Positions 59,649 through 64,000 of a DNA stretch of 64,000 bases are shown in pieces (within the stretch, counting starts at the first letter, position 1; every line of letters starts with the position of its first letter). The notes under the pieces are model-generated. The model had not been told where the DNA came from. It searched no databases and saw only the letters and a list, made by a program, of their open reading frames with translations. The translations under genes were made by a program, and so were the position numbers. Location of the stretch: NCBI RefSeq assembly GCF_030035675.1, contig NC_084499.1, positions 21,803,953 through 21,867,952 of the forward strand, read 5' to 3'. Source of the DNA: Rhineura floridana (Eukaryota > Chordata > Lepidosauria > Squamata > Rhineuridae).

Positions 59649-62600
59649 TCACACACAAGAGCGCGCGAGAGGGCTTTTTTTGGAGAAACTTCATACATCC
59701 ATGGTCCTTAGGAGCTTCTTAGAATCATAGAATAGTAGAGTTGGAAGGGGCCTATAAGGCCATCAAGTCCAACCCCCTGCTCAATGCAATTCTTCTCCCC
59801 CCCCTGCGCCACAATTGCTGAGGCTGGGAGAGAAGGTAAAACATCCCCCTCCCCATTCCATGCGCTGCAGTCCTGATGAAAATCACCTCCTCTGTGCAGA
59901 GTGTTCCAAGTTTAAAAAACAGAGAGCCCTGCTAGGCAAGCCATTAAAGTACAGTCCCTTTTGCTCCTGAAACAAAACACTAGCAAAGGCCTCCTCTCTG
60001 CCACGAGCAAGGGAGGGGAGGGTGCACTTTGCTGGGATCGTTCTCGCTCATCCGTGTGCAAACATAGGAGGCTGTCTTATACCAAGTCAGGGGGCTCAAT
60101 ATTGTCCACACTGACTGGCAGCGGCTCTGCAGGTTTTCAGACGGAATACTTCCCAGCCCTACCTGGGAAAGCTGCTGGGGACTGAACCTGTTAGGTCTTG
60201 ATTGGTGCAAAAGGCTGAGGTCTTCACCAACCAAACTGGAGACTAAAGTACCAGCTGGTTAACTGGCCACCCTTAATTCAGCCTCGCACTGAACTGAAGA
60301 TGCCCAGTAAGTTTTTAAATCCCCTCTGTCGTGGGGAAGCTGCCTATTTGGTCAGGTGGTTCCACAAGTAGCCATCTGATCACCTGGGGCGATTTCTTGG
60401 CATCAATGACTTGCTAATGACCAGCCCCTTGTTGCAGTTAGGGTCTCAACCAATGACAGGAAACTTTAGTCAATGAACTGTATGCCTGATTAAATTTGCA
60501 TATAAGTAAAAATCATTCAGAAGCAAAAAGCATCCATACTTTGCTTCTTATGCAATGACACACATATCTTGCAGCAGGGCGCCATTTCAGAAGAGGCATC
60601 CCCTCCCCTGCGTGACTGAAAGGTGTCTGATTGGAGGTCCCAGAACCAGGACAAAGAAGACCTGAGAGGATGAGCCTCGCTGGAGATCGGCATGAAGTAG
60701 ATGCCCCAAGAGCTTGGCAGGATGGATTGGCAGGAGGTTCTTTCAGGTCTTGGTCCCAGGGGCTGGTGCAAGAGGGTGGGAGGGACAGGGAAGGGAGGCG
60801 CCTTATTCAAAATTGGGTCAGGGCCTCAGAAGGCTGCACCAGAGTCAGGCATGGAGAACTCATCTTCTTGGCTGTCAGTTCCCCAAATGAACCCATCACA
60901 TGAAGAGCGGCCTAGAAGTTGGGCCAGCCTGAGTATCAAAGCAAACATTTTTAGTTAAGCCTGCAAACGATCTGGTCATTGTTCAGCTCCCTTGTGCTTC
61001 CTGTCAGCAGTAGCCAGAAAAGCTCCCCGCACCCGCATTTCCTGCAAGGGAGAGCAGTGTGGAGCATGCCAACTTTGGCCACCATCATGGTGCCTAGTTC
61101 CAAGGAAGCCCCCTCCCTCCCCCTGCTGTCTGCCTTCAGGAGGGGATATTTGGCTCTGGGCAGCAGAGGTGATCGGACCACCTCCTTCTCCACACATTGG
61201 CCAAAGCAACCCCTTGGTAGGCAAAGTTAATGCTGTACATGCATGTTTATATGTGTAGTGAACACAGAACTGGAACAAAAGTAATTTTGCCTACCAAGGG
61301 GGGCAAAATGAAGGGTTGCCCATCATTCCCCCGTTTCTTCTCAACAGGACTTTTAAAAACAGAAGGATCTCAGTCTCAGTGACAGTTTAACGCTAACAGC
61401 GTGCTCAAAAATGGCTCAGGATCTAAACATATCAAGGGACGCGTGTCTGCAAGCCATCACCCCCCCCCATCAAGACAGCCTCTCTCCTTCCATTGACTAT
61501 ACATGGCCTCGCCTGAGAGATGGGCGGGCGACAACAACAGCAGCCCTGACAAGGAGCCTTCCTTGGGCATGGACAGGAACGGCTATAGGTGCCCTCAGCT
61601 ACGAGACTTAACGTTCTGCATACTGGCAGCCACAAATTCTGTGCCAAGAAAAGCTGAATTTCGACAATCAAGTAAGTTTGCAGAAGTCAACTTATAAGTT
61701 AAGTTTCTCATACACCACCCGGTTGATTCCAGTTTTGCAAATCATGGTGTTGTCGGGGGGGGGAGAATTATCTGTGTGGGGCCGCTAAGAACAGCAGAGC
61801 AGGAGCAGCTGGATCAGGCCAGATGGGACGCATCTAGTCCAGCCTCCTGTCCTCCCAGTGGCCACCCAGATGCCCCAACGGGAAGCCCACAAGCAAGCAG
61901 GTCCTGAGCACAACAGCAACTCTTCCCACCCACAATCGCCAGCAACTGGTGTTCAGGGGCATTTACTGTGAAGGAAGTCCTGGGGACTCCAAGACATGTT
62001 CATCCCGCCCTTTCCGGTTCCTGTGATCCTTTAATTTGTGCTGAAACACACTCATATATATTTATATATTAAATACTGTGTGACAGCGCTTTAACGAAAT
62101 AGCACTTTAAAACAAATTTACATTTTAATCTTCAAAAACAAACAGCCTTGCTTTGCAACAGGTGCCATTTTAGCACTGTGTTTATTATTGGGCAATCTTT
62201 CAGTCTACCTTTTAAAAAAAGTTATGAATGTAATTGCGTGACAACTTCTAAATAAAATTTAAAAAACTTTTTTGTGTCAATTACATAATTCATTGTTAAA
62301 AGTGGTATGCTGAGAACTGTCTGTCTCCCACACAGGTATGTCAGAGCCATTAGTGTGGGTGGCACAGAGTGGGCAGCAGCAGGTACAGAATACATCCTGT
62401 TCCTCCCACCCAAGAGTGGAAAGTCAGGCGCAATTCCTTAGAAGAGCAATGGCTGGGCAGAGCCGGCTGCTGTTACTCTGGAAGCCCCCACCCCACCCCC
62501 AGATAAGAGATTCTGCCCTTTTCCTGCACTCCGGTGGAACTACAGCACACAAGGAGCCCTGGGGCATTTGAGTCTTACCCAGCAGGCAGCAAGGTGTGGC

Positions 62601-63634
62601 CAATCGAACGCACGTCCGTCACGTTCGTTTGGGGCTGGGAAGCCAACCGTTGCCAAGCCAGAGCCAGGAGCTGTTTTGCTTGTTTGCTTCTTGAAGTGTG
62701 CGGTGTGTGGAATGTTAATTTATAAGCCTTATTAATTTCCTTTCCTTTCTTTCCAAGGACGCTCAAGTTGACATTCAGGATAATTAGGCCTATTTAAGCA
62801 GTAAGACCAAGAGCTGAAAGCACAACGCTGGAGAGGCAGCAGCCCAGGAAGACGGCCACACAACAGAGCAGCCGCTGCTAGCGTGAATAAAGGCATCAGC
62901 ACAGAGGAACATAAGGCGAACCCTCCTAGATCTGCCTAGTGGGCCGTGTAGTCCGGCATCCTGTTCCCAGGATGGCCAGCCAGATGCCCCAAAAGGAAGC
63001 TTGCAGGCAGGAGCTGAGCACGAGAGCATTGCCTCTCTTCACTTGCGATCCCAAGCAGTAGAGGAAGGGCCTAGGAAGAGCCCTCCAGCGGCTGGGTCAG
63101 GCCAAAGGGGGCCCATCTGGCCCAGCCTCCTGTTCTCCCAGTGGCCACCCAGGTGCCCCAAATGGGAAGAAGCCCCAAGCAGACCTGAGCACAACAGCAC
63201 TCTCTTTGCCACTTGCGATTCCCACCACCTGGCATGCAGAGGGATATTGTCTCTGGCAATGAAGGTAGAACATAGCCATGGTGGCTAGCAGCCACTGATT
63301 GCATCATCCTCCCCCGTGAATTTGTGCAGTCCTCTTTTAAAGTCATCCAGGATGGTGGCCATCCCTGCCTCACCACAACTGGCAATGAAGCCCAGAAGAA
63401 AAGCCATCTTTGAATTTTTAGAGGGGTACCGTTAATACCCCCTCATCTTCTTACCAGTTGGGACACCTGGACCCGGACATCACTGGTTTCCAATGGGGAT
63501 TCACTGGACTCTGGAAGCTTCCTTTCCAAAACGGATTGGTCTTTCAGGTATTTCTTAGATCTGACAGGTAGAGACAAGAAATGGTTCCCAGTAATGTTCA
63601 GGTTTCCCATGGGGGGGCTCTCTCCATTCTGGTC
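24713..63634 (-). CDS. GPSM1: GPSM1 (AGS3), 3' part: linker and four GoLoco motifs; TPR exons outside the window
   Basis: Four coding exons on the minus strand, in transcript order 63455-63634, 43459-43621, 25399-25607 and 24713-24940, join in phase to 259 residues plus a TAA stop. The first encodes the linker (LPVRSKKY, DVRV). GoLoco 1 is at about 43523-43600 (ECFFDLL...MDDQRCP), GoLoco 2 at 25507-25578 (ELFDLI...LDDQRA), GoLoco 3 is split across the last intron (DEFFNML / SRIDEQRC), and GoLoco 4 is at 24803-24874 (DEDFFSLI...MNEQRV). Each keeps the acidic-Gln-Arg triad whose Arg reaches the nucleotide of Galpha-i/o-GDP. The full protein, with N-terminal TPRs, binds Galpha-i-GDP and polarity partners. 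The last 25 or so residues are much more acidic than in human. Two introns of 17.9 and 19.8 kb dominate the gene. GPSM1 converges on DNLZ, as in human. Confidence 0.96.
25090..25190 (+). mobile_element. CR1-type LINE 3' terminus
   Basis: TGCACTGAGCAGGGGGCGGG, ACTCAATGGCCTTAACGTCC, TTCCAACTCTACTCTTCTAT and GATTT: the forward 3' end of the CR1 type seen in reverse at 1465 and 59725. Confidence 0.7.
25399..25607 (-). CDS. GPSM1: GPSM1 exon with GoLoco motif 2 and first half of motif 3
   Basis: The acceptor is CCCGTGGCAG and the donor CAG|GTACGT on the minus strand, 209 nt. The linker between motifs reads GNLPGLRITHNNLSHL, close to human GSLPGLRITHSNAGHL. The exon ends at DEFFNMLMKCQ, so the third GoLoco is interrupted by a 458-bp intron. 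Confidence 0.95.
25608..26519. other. GPSM1 intron, left flank of the satellite array
   Basis: Ordinary intronic sequence with short GA-rich runs (about 25930-25950) and a T run at 26237-26246. No repeat family or conserved element was recognised. The junction with the array at about 26520 is abrupt. Confidence 0.5.
26520..41043. repeat. 14.5-kb CpG-rich tandem satellite array, unit 149-150 bp, about 97 copies, inside a GPSM1 intron
   Basis: The phrase GGACTGGTGA recurs at 26541, 26691, 26841, 26991 and on to 40923 at steps of 149 or 150 bp, giving about 96 intervals. Units are about 85-98 % alike by eye. Common unit phrases are GTGTGGGACTGGTGAATTTG, TGTTTTACGTTGAAGAGTAT, AGCCCGGAACGGGTAGCGGG and GGGGCCTTACGGCGTGC. 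Full-length units carry roughly 15-18 CpGs. Many 149-bp units differ by one T lost in the GGCGGTTGGGG block. One unit carries an 18-bp internal duplication (27141-27178). Left and right edges are abrupt and the flanks are unrelated. I do not recognise the family. It occupies the intron between the GoLoco 1 and GoLoco 2 exons. Confidence 0.97.
27199..27244. repeat. Inverted repeat (hairpin-capable) inside each satellite unit, example unit
   Basis: CCGTTCCGGGCT (27199-27210) and AGCCCGGAACGG (27233-27244) are perfect reverse complements around a 22-nt loop. The same pair is present in most units, with one or two arm differences in variants. Confidence 0.9.
41044..41422. other. GPSM1 intron, right flank of the satellite array
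   Basis: This is unique-looking sequence beginning GGTACGTGTTGGGTACGTCC immediately after the last unit, with a GCAGCAGCAGCAAC run near 41131. No gene was recognised. Confidence 0.5.
41423..41840 (-). mobile_element. CR1-type LINE 3' fragment, the longest copy
   Basis: CAGCTGGATCAGGCCCAAGG, CTCTCACAGTGGCCAACCAG, TTCCCAGCAACTGGCATGCA, ATGCCATCCAAATTGGTGGC, GAATCTTCCAACATGCAGCT and AGTGTTACAAGAGAGGGAGA. It ends where RTE sequence begins. Confidence 0.65.
41845..42665 (+). pseudogene. RTE/BovB-type LINE reverse transcriptase fragment, broken
   Basis: Translated pieces match the C-terminal half of the BovB/RTE polyprotein: AGLDQDEGGVKTGG after a diverged LSPYLFNL-like start, LNAKKTRVMTT, YQYLGTVINQKGDNSQEIRR, KLRIIQTRVFSISMYGCES, then INSFEMWCWRRALQIPWAAK, ELSLEAKMMKLRLSYFGHMI and a final lysine/arginine-rich GKTEGSRKRGRP-like segment. 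The longest open piece is 42120-42350. A stop directly after MYGCES, plus frame changes, show it is dead. It lies directly beside a CR1 fragment, in the GPSM1 intron, antisense to the gene. Confidence 0.85.
42830..43130 (+). repeat. Unidentified dispersed repeat, family E, copy 1
   Basis: GGAAAACTTTTTCCAGACTG, GGGGCCAGAGGCAAAAGTGG, TGGACAGCAGGCAAATTCCA and ATCACAGCTCAAGGCAGGCA occur in the same order and strand at 49205-49540. Confidence 0.55.
43135..43325 (-). mobile_element. tRNA-Ala-like SINE
   Basis: TATAGGAACCTGCCTCATAC, CACACTGGCTGGCAGCAGTG, GGAGGTTCCACTGGGGGTTG and a reversed head CTCTGCCACTGAACTATG. It lies 130 bp from the GoLoco 1 exon. Confidence 0.7.
43459..43621 (-). CDS. GPSM1: GPSM1 exon with GoLoco motif 1
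   Basis: The acceptor is TTATTTGCAG and the donor GTAAGTACG on the minus strand. The exon is 163 nt, entering in phase 0 and leaving in phase 1. It encodes KIKQAPSEECFFDLLSKFQ and the GoLoco remainder, then a linker ending PTLGERV. The equivalent human linker reads PTLEDRI. Confidence 0.95.
44460..44615 (+). mobile_element. tRNA-Ala-like SINE
   Basis: CTTGGCTCAGGGGCAGAGGA, TGCTTTGCATGCAGAAGGTC, CCAGGTTCAGG, then GTCTGAAACCCCAGCTGTCA and GAGCTTCCTCT. Confidence 0.65.
44660..44865 (+). mobile_element. tRNA-Ala-like SINE, near full length
   Basis: GGCTGTAACTCAGTGGGAGA (A box) and CCAGGCTCAATCCCC (B box) form the head. GGACTGGGAGAGACCCCTGT, GCCACTGCTGCCAGTCAGTG and GAAGGCAGGTTCCTGTA form the body. 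Confidence 0.8.
46040..46237 (-). mobile_element. tRNA-Ala-like SINE
   Basis: CCATTCAGCTCAGTATTGTC, GGCTGGTAGCAGCTGCTCTC, GGGGATTGAACCTGGGACCG and CTCTGCCACTGAG, in reverse. Confidence 0.75.
46245..46405 (-). mobile_element. tRNA-Ala-like SINE, truncated, next to the previous copy
   Basis: CACAGAAGCCGCCTTAAACC, CAACTGCAGGGTTTCAGCCG and TGCCATTGGGGACTGAAC. The head is shortened. Confidence 0.6.
46515..46552. repeat. (CA)n/(GA)n microsatellite
   Basis: A run of CA dinucleotides is followed by GAGAGAGAG. Confidence 0.9.
46925..47110 (-). mobile_element. LINE 3'-tail-like repeat, family F, copy 1
   Basis: CCAAAATGGCTTCTCAGTGG, TTTACAAGTATAAAATCAAT and TACAAAATCCAGACATCATT match 63838-64000. 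Confidence 0.55.
48115..48535 (-). mobile_element. CR1-type LINE 3' fragment
   Basis: GAGCCTGGCTGCTGGCTCAG, CAGCATCCTGTCCTCACAGT, TCCCAGCAACTGGTATTCAA and CTCTTTTAAAGCCATCCAAG, then TGCCTCCTGTGGGAACGAAT. Confidence 0.65.
48917..49003. repeat. Near-perfect 31-bp inverted repeat with 25-nt loop
   Basis: The left arm 48917-48947 begins GCATGCCTGCCATCAACCAA. The right arm 48973-49003 is its reverse complement apart from one mismatch. Confidence 0.85.
49205..49540 (+). repeat. Unidentified dispersed repeat, family E, copy 2
   Basis: GGGAACCTTTTCCATCCTGA, AGGGGCCAGAGGCAAAAGAG, TACAGCAGGCCACATTCCAG and ATCCTCACAGCTGAAGGACT follow the order seen at 42830. Confidence 0.55.
49570..49850 (-). mobile_element. 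LINE-derived sequence (L2-like), reversed
   Basis: ATTAATATCCCACACTTCCA, GGAGCCCAGGGAGGAAAACA and GAAAGAGGAAGGTCTTCAGG resemble a common reptile LINE 3' region. Family assignment is uncertain. Confidence 0.4.
50495..50640. repeat. Family A MITE-like repeat
   Basis: TTTCAACTACAACTCCCATC and GATGCGATTTGTAGTCCAAA with ACATCTGGAGGGGACCAGG. Confidence 0.65.
50747..50880 (-). mobile_element. CR1-type LINE 3' fragment
   Basis: GAACATCAGAAGTGCCCTGC, CCTGGATCCTGTTCTCACAG and CCAGCCAGATGCCCATTG. Confidence 0.6.
50882..51075 (-). mobile_element. CR1-type LINE 3' fragment, adjacent second copy
   Basis: CCTATGAAGAGCTCTGTTGT, CAGCATCCTGTTCTCACAGT, GATGCCCCAACGGGGAGCC and CCACCAGCTGGTATTCAGAA. Confidence 0.6.
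51595..51748. repeat. Family B MITE-like repeat
   Basis: TTACACATCATACATTTTAA, GAGAACTGTAGTTTG, AGTTCCCAGGATTCTTTGGG and GTGCTTTAAATGTATGGTGG. Confidence 0.65.
53200..53320 (+). mobile_element. tRNA-Ala-like SINE, body only
   Basis: CCAGCCTGAAACACTGGGAG, CTGCCAGCTAGTGTAGGTAA and GTCAAAGGCAGCTTCGTGG. Confidence 0.55.
53390..53500 (+). mobile_element. MIR-like SINE core fragment
   Basis: GGCTTTGGGCCAGTCACTAT, CCTAACCTACCTCACAGTGC and TGTTGTAATGACAAAATGG. Confidence 0.5.
53655..53790. repeat. Family A MITE-like repeat
   Basis: GCTTTGGACTACAACTGCCC, CTGTGCTGGCTGGGCCG and AAACATCTGGACGGCGCCAG. Confidence 0.6.
53990..55450. promoter_or_regulatory. CpG island inside GPSM1 intron; candidate internal promoter
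   Basis: The sequence is strongly GC- and CpG-rich, densest at 54400-54780 (GCGCGCGAGC, CCGCCCCGTC, GCGCCGCCGT), unlike the surrounding AT-balanced intron. It lies between the linker exon and the GoLoco 1 exon, upstream of GoLoco 1 on the GPSM1 strand. A minus-strand donor-like site CCCCCAG|GTGCGT occurs at 54416/54415, which could end an alternative first exon. No long conserved protein was recognised here. A promoter role is inferred. Confidence 0.55.
55545..55935 (+). pseudogene. RTE/BovB-type LINE 3' end, truncated and broken
   Basis: Translation gives NSFEMWCWKRALCIP-like sequence, KKTNNWVLEQTKPELSLEAK, YFGHIMRRHDSLEKTLMLGK and EGQTRDGLIP. The untranslated 3' end then reads GATTCATAGGGTCGCCATAA and GTCGGGATCGACTTGAAGGC before ACATGACAACAAG, the typical BovB tail. 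It matches the copy near 42350-42600 closely but keeps the 3' terminus. It sits at the right edge of the CpG island. Confidence 0.85.
56668..56990 (-). mobile_element. CR1-type LINE 3' fragment
   Basis: CATAAGAACATCAGAGGAGC, CACCCTCCTGTTCTCCCAGC, TTCCAGCAACTGGTATTTGG and GATCATAGCCAACATGGCTA. Confidence 0.65.
57030..57235 (-). mobile_element. CR1-type LINE 3' fragment
   Basis: CAGCAGGATCTGGCCAAAGG, CCAGCATCTTGTTCTCACAG and CATAGCCGCCATGGCAAGTA. Confidence 0.6.
57600..57695 (+). mobile_element. tRNA-Ala-like SINE, 3' body
   Basis: CAGAGAGCTGCTACCAGTCC, CATACTGAGCTCAGTGGGCC and CTCAGGCAGCTTTC. Confidence 0.5.
57755..58055. mobile_element. Dispersed MITE-like element, family D, copy 2
   Basis: ATACTTCCAGACAACTTCTT, CACTCATCCCGATTTGTTTA, GGGCGATGCGTCAAAGTG and TGGTTGAATCCTGCCCGAAA parallel 14848-15145. 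The phrase CTGATTTGTTTGCAGGGAGG repeats an earlier part of the element, suggesting an internal duplication. Confidence 0.55.
59138..59298. repeat. Family B MITE-like repeat
   Basis: TCCACACCATACATTTAAAG, CCCTGAGAACTGAAGAG, GTACAGTTCCCTGGAGTCTT and ATGCTTTAAATGTCTGGATG. Confidence 0.65.
59597..59657. repeat. (TC)n(CA)n microsatellite
   Basis: Alternating CT runs pass into ACACAC runs. Confidence 0.95.
59722..59795 (-). mobile_element. CR1-type LINE 3' terminus
   Basis: TAGAATCATAGAATAGTAGA, GTTGGAAGGGGCCTATAAGG and CCATCAAGTCCAACCCCCTG, with the duplicated ATAGAAT octamer typical of CR1 ends. Confidence 0.75.
60060..60205 (-). mobile_element. tRNA-Ala-like SINE
   Basis: ATAGGAGGCTGTCTTATACC, ATTGTCCACACTGACTGGCA, CCTACCTGGGAAAGCTGC and GGGACTGAACCTG. 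Confidence 0.65.
61785..61980 (-). mobile_element. CR1-type LINE 3' fragment
   Basis: GAGCAGCTGGATCAGGCCAG, CCAGCCTCCTGTCCTCCCAG, ATGCCCCAACGGGAAGCCCA and CCAGCAACTGGTGTTCAG. Confidence 0.65.
62905..63060 (-). mobile_element. CR1-type LINE 3' fragment
   Basis: GGAACATAAGGCGAACCCTC, GGCATCCTGTTCCCAGGATG and CCAGATGCCCCAAAAGGAAG. Confidence 0.55.
63065..63395 (-). mobile_element. CR1-type LINE 3' fragment ending 60 bp from the GPSM1 linker exon
   Basis: GCTGGGTCAGGCCAAAGGGG, CCAGCCTCCTGTTCTCCCAG, CATAGCCATGGTGGCTAGCA and CCTCTTTTAAAGTCATCCAG. Confidence 0.65.
63455..63634 (-). CDS. GPSM1: GPSM1 linker exon (60 codons)
   Basis: It starts after an acceptor reading TTTTTCTCAG on the minus strand and ends before GTAAGAAG. 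It is phase 0 at both ends. Residues match the human segment between TPRs and GoLoco 1: DQNGES for EQNGDS, LPVRSKKY for LPVRSRKY, and SPLETSDVRVQV for SPLDSADVRVHV. Confidence 0.93.
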
Positions 63635-63837
63635 CTGAGAAAAACAAGACACAGATTATTGCTGAGACACCTTAAAGGGCGGGGCTGTTCCCCTGGGGGA
63701 GCTGCATTCTCTTGGGGGTAATCTGTAGGGGGGCTGCACCCCAGAGGTGAATGGGGCTGCCCCACTTCTCTCTTTCTGTCCCTCTAGGTAGGAATGCCAT
63801 TCCAGACAGGAATGTGATACAGACTGGATGTGGCCCA

Positions 63838-64000
63838 TTATTGTTATTTAATTTATGAACCAATTATATGCGAAAATGGCTTCTAAACGGTTTGCAAGTA
63901 TAAAATCAATTACAAAATCCAGACATAATAACAATACACAATAGAACATCCATTCCATCAAATCATTAAAAAAATCCATAATATATACAATAAAATAAGC
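63838..64000 (-). mobile_element. LINE 3'-tail-like repeat, family F, copy 2, cut by the window edge
   Basis: GAAAATGGCTTCTAAACGGT, TTGCAAGTATAAAATCAATT and ACAAAATCCAGACATAATAA. Confidence 0.55.

Larger units (their letters stand above)
43622..63454. other. 19.8-kb GPSM1 intron between the linker exon and the GoLoco 1 exon
   Basis: Repeats and the CpG island are listed separately. Stretches with nothing recognisable are 43730-44455, 44870-46035, 47115-48110, 51080-51590, 51750-53190, 55990-56660, 58055-59130, 60210-61780 and 61980-62900. No other gene was recognised on either strand. Confidence 0.5.

Overview
The window looks like a nuclear chromosome segment from a squamate reptile, most likely a lizard. 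It holds three vertebrate genes in the order and orientation found at human 9q34.3: CARD9 and DNLZ head-to-tail on the + strand, then GPSM1 converging on the - strand. The repeats fit a squamate: CR1-type LINE 3' ends, BovB/RTE-type LINE fragments, tRNA-derived and MIR-like SINEs, and palindromic MITE-like elements. The species is inferred, not proven. No bacterial or viral gene was found.

Layout. 1-4.0 kb is repeat-bearing sequence upstream of CARD9. CARD9 has 12 coding exons from 4,082 to 14,768 and a predicted 542-residue product. DNLZ (16,707-19,218) has three exons, 179 residues and a CpG-rich 5' end. From 19.2 to 24.7 kb is the convergent DNLZ/GPSM1 3' flank, filled with small repeats. 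From 24.7 kb to the right edge is the 3' half of GPSM1 on the - strand: four exons covering the linker and all four GoLoco motifs. The exons for the N-terminal TPR domain lie beyond 64,000.

The outstanding structure is a sharply bounded tandem array from about 26,520 to 41,043. It has about 97 copies of a CpG-rich unit of 149-150 bp and fills roughly 80 % of the GPSM1 intron between the GoLoco 1 and GoLoco 2 exons. Sequence variants recur at spacings of 11, 12, 19, 21 and 25 units, which is higher-order repeat structure. The unit consensus contains a 12-bp inverted repeat around a 22-nt loop. The array is open in several reading frames on both strands, but I read this as a by-product of a period divisible by three rather than a gene. 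A second GPSM1 intron (43.6-63.5 kb) holds a CpG island near 54-55.4 kb, placed where an internal promoter for a short GoLoco-only isoform would be expected.

Functionally the genes are independent neighbours. CARD9 is an adaptor in innate antifungal signalling, DNLZ is a mitochondrial zinc-ribbon chaperone of HSPA9, and GPSM1 (AGS3) is a Galpha-i/o-GDP binding regulator. Exon boundaries were set by hand from splice sites, phase and remembered human protein sequences. Repeat family names rest on pattern recognition, not a database search.
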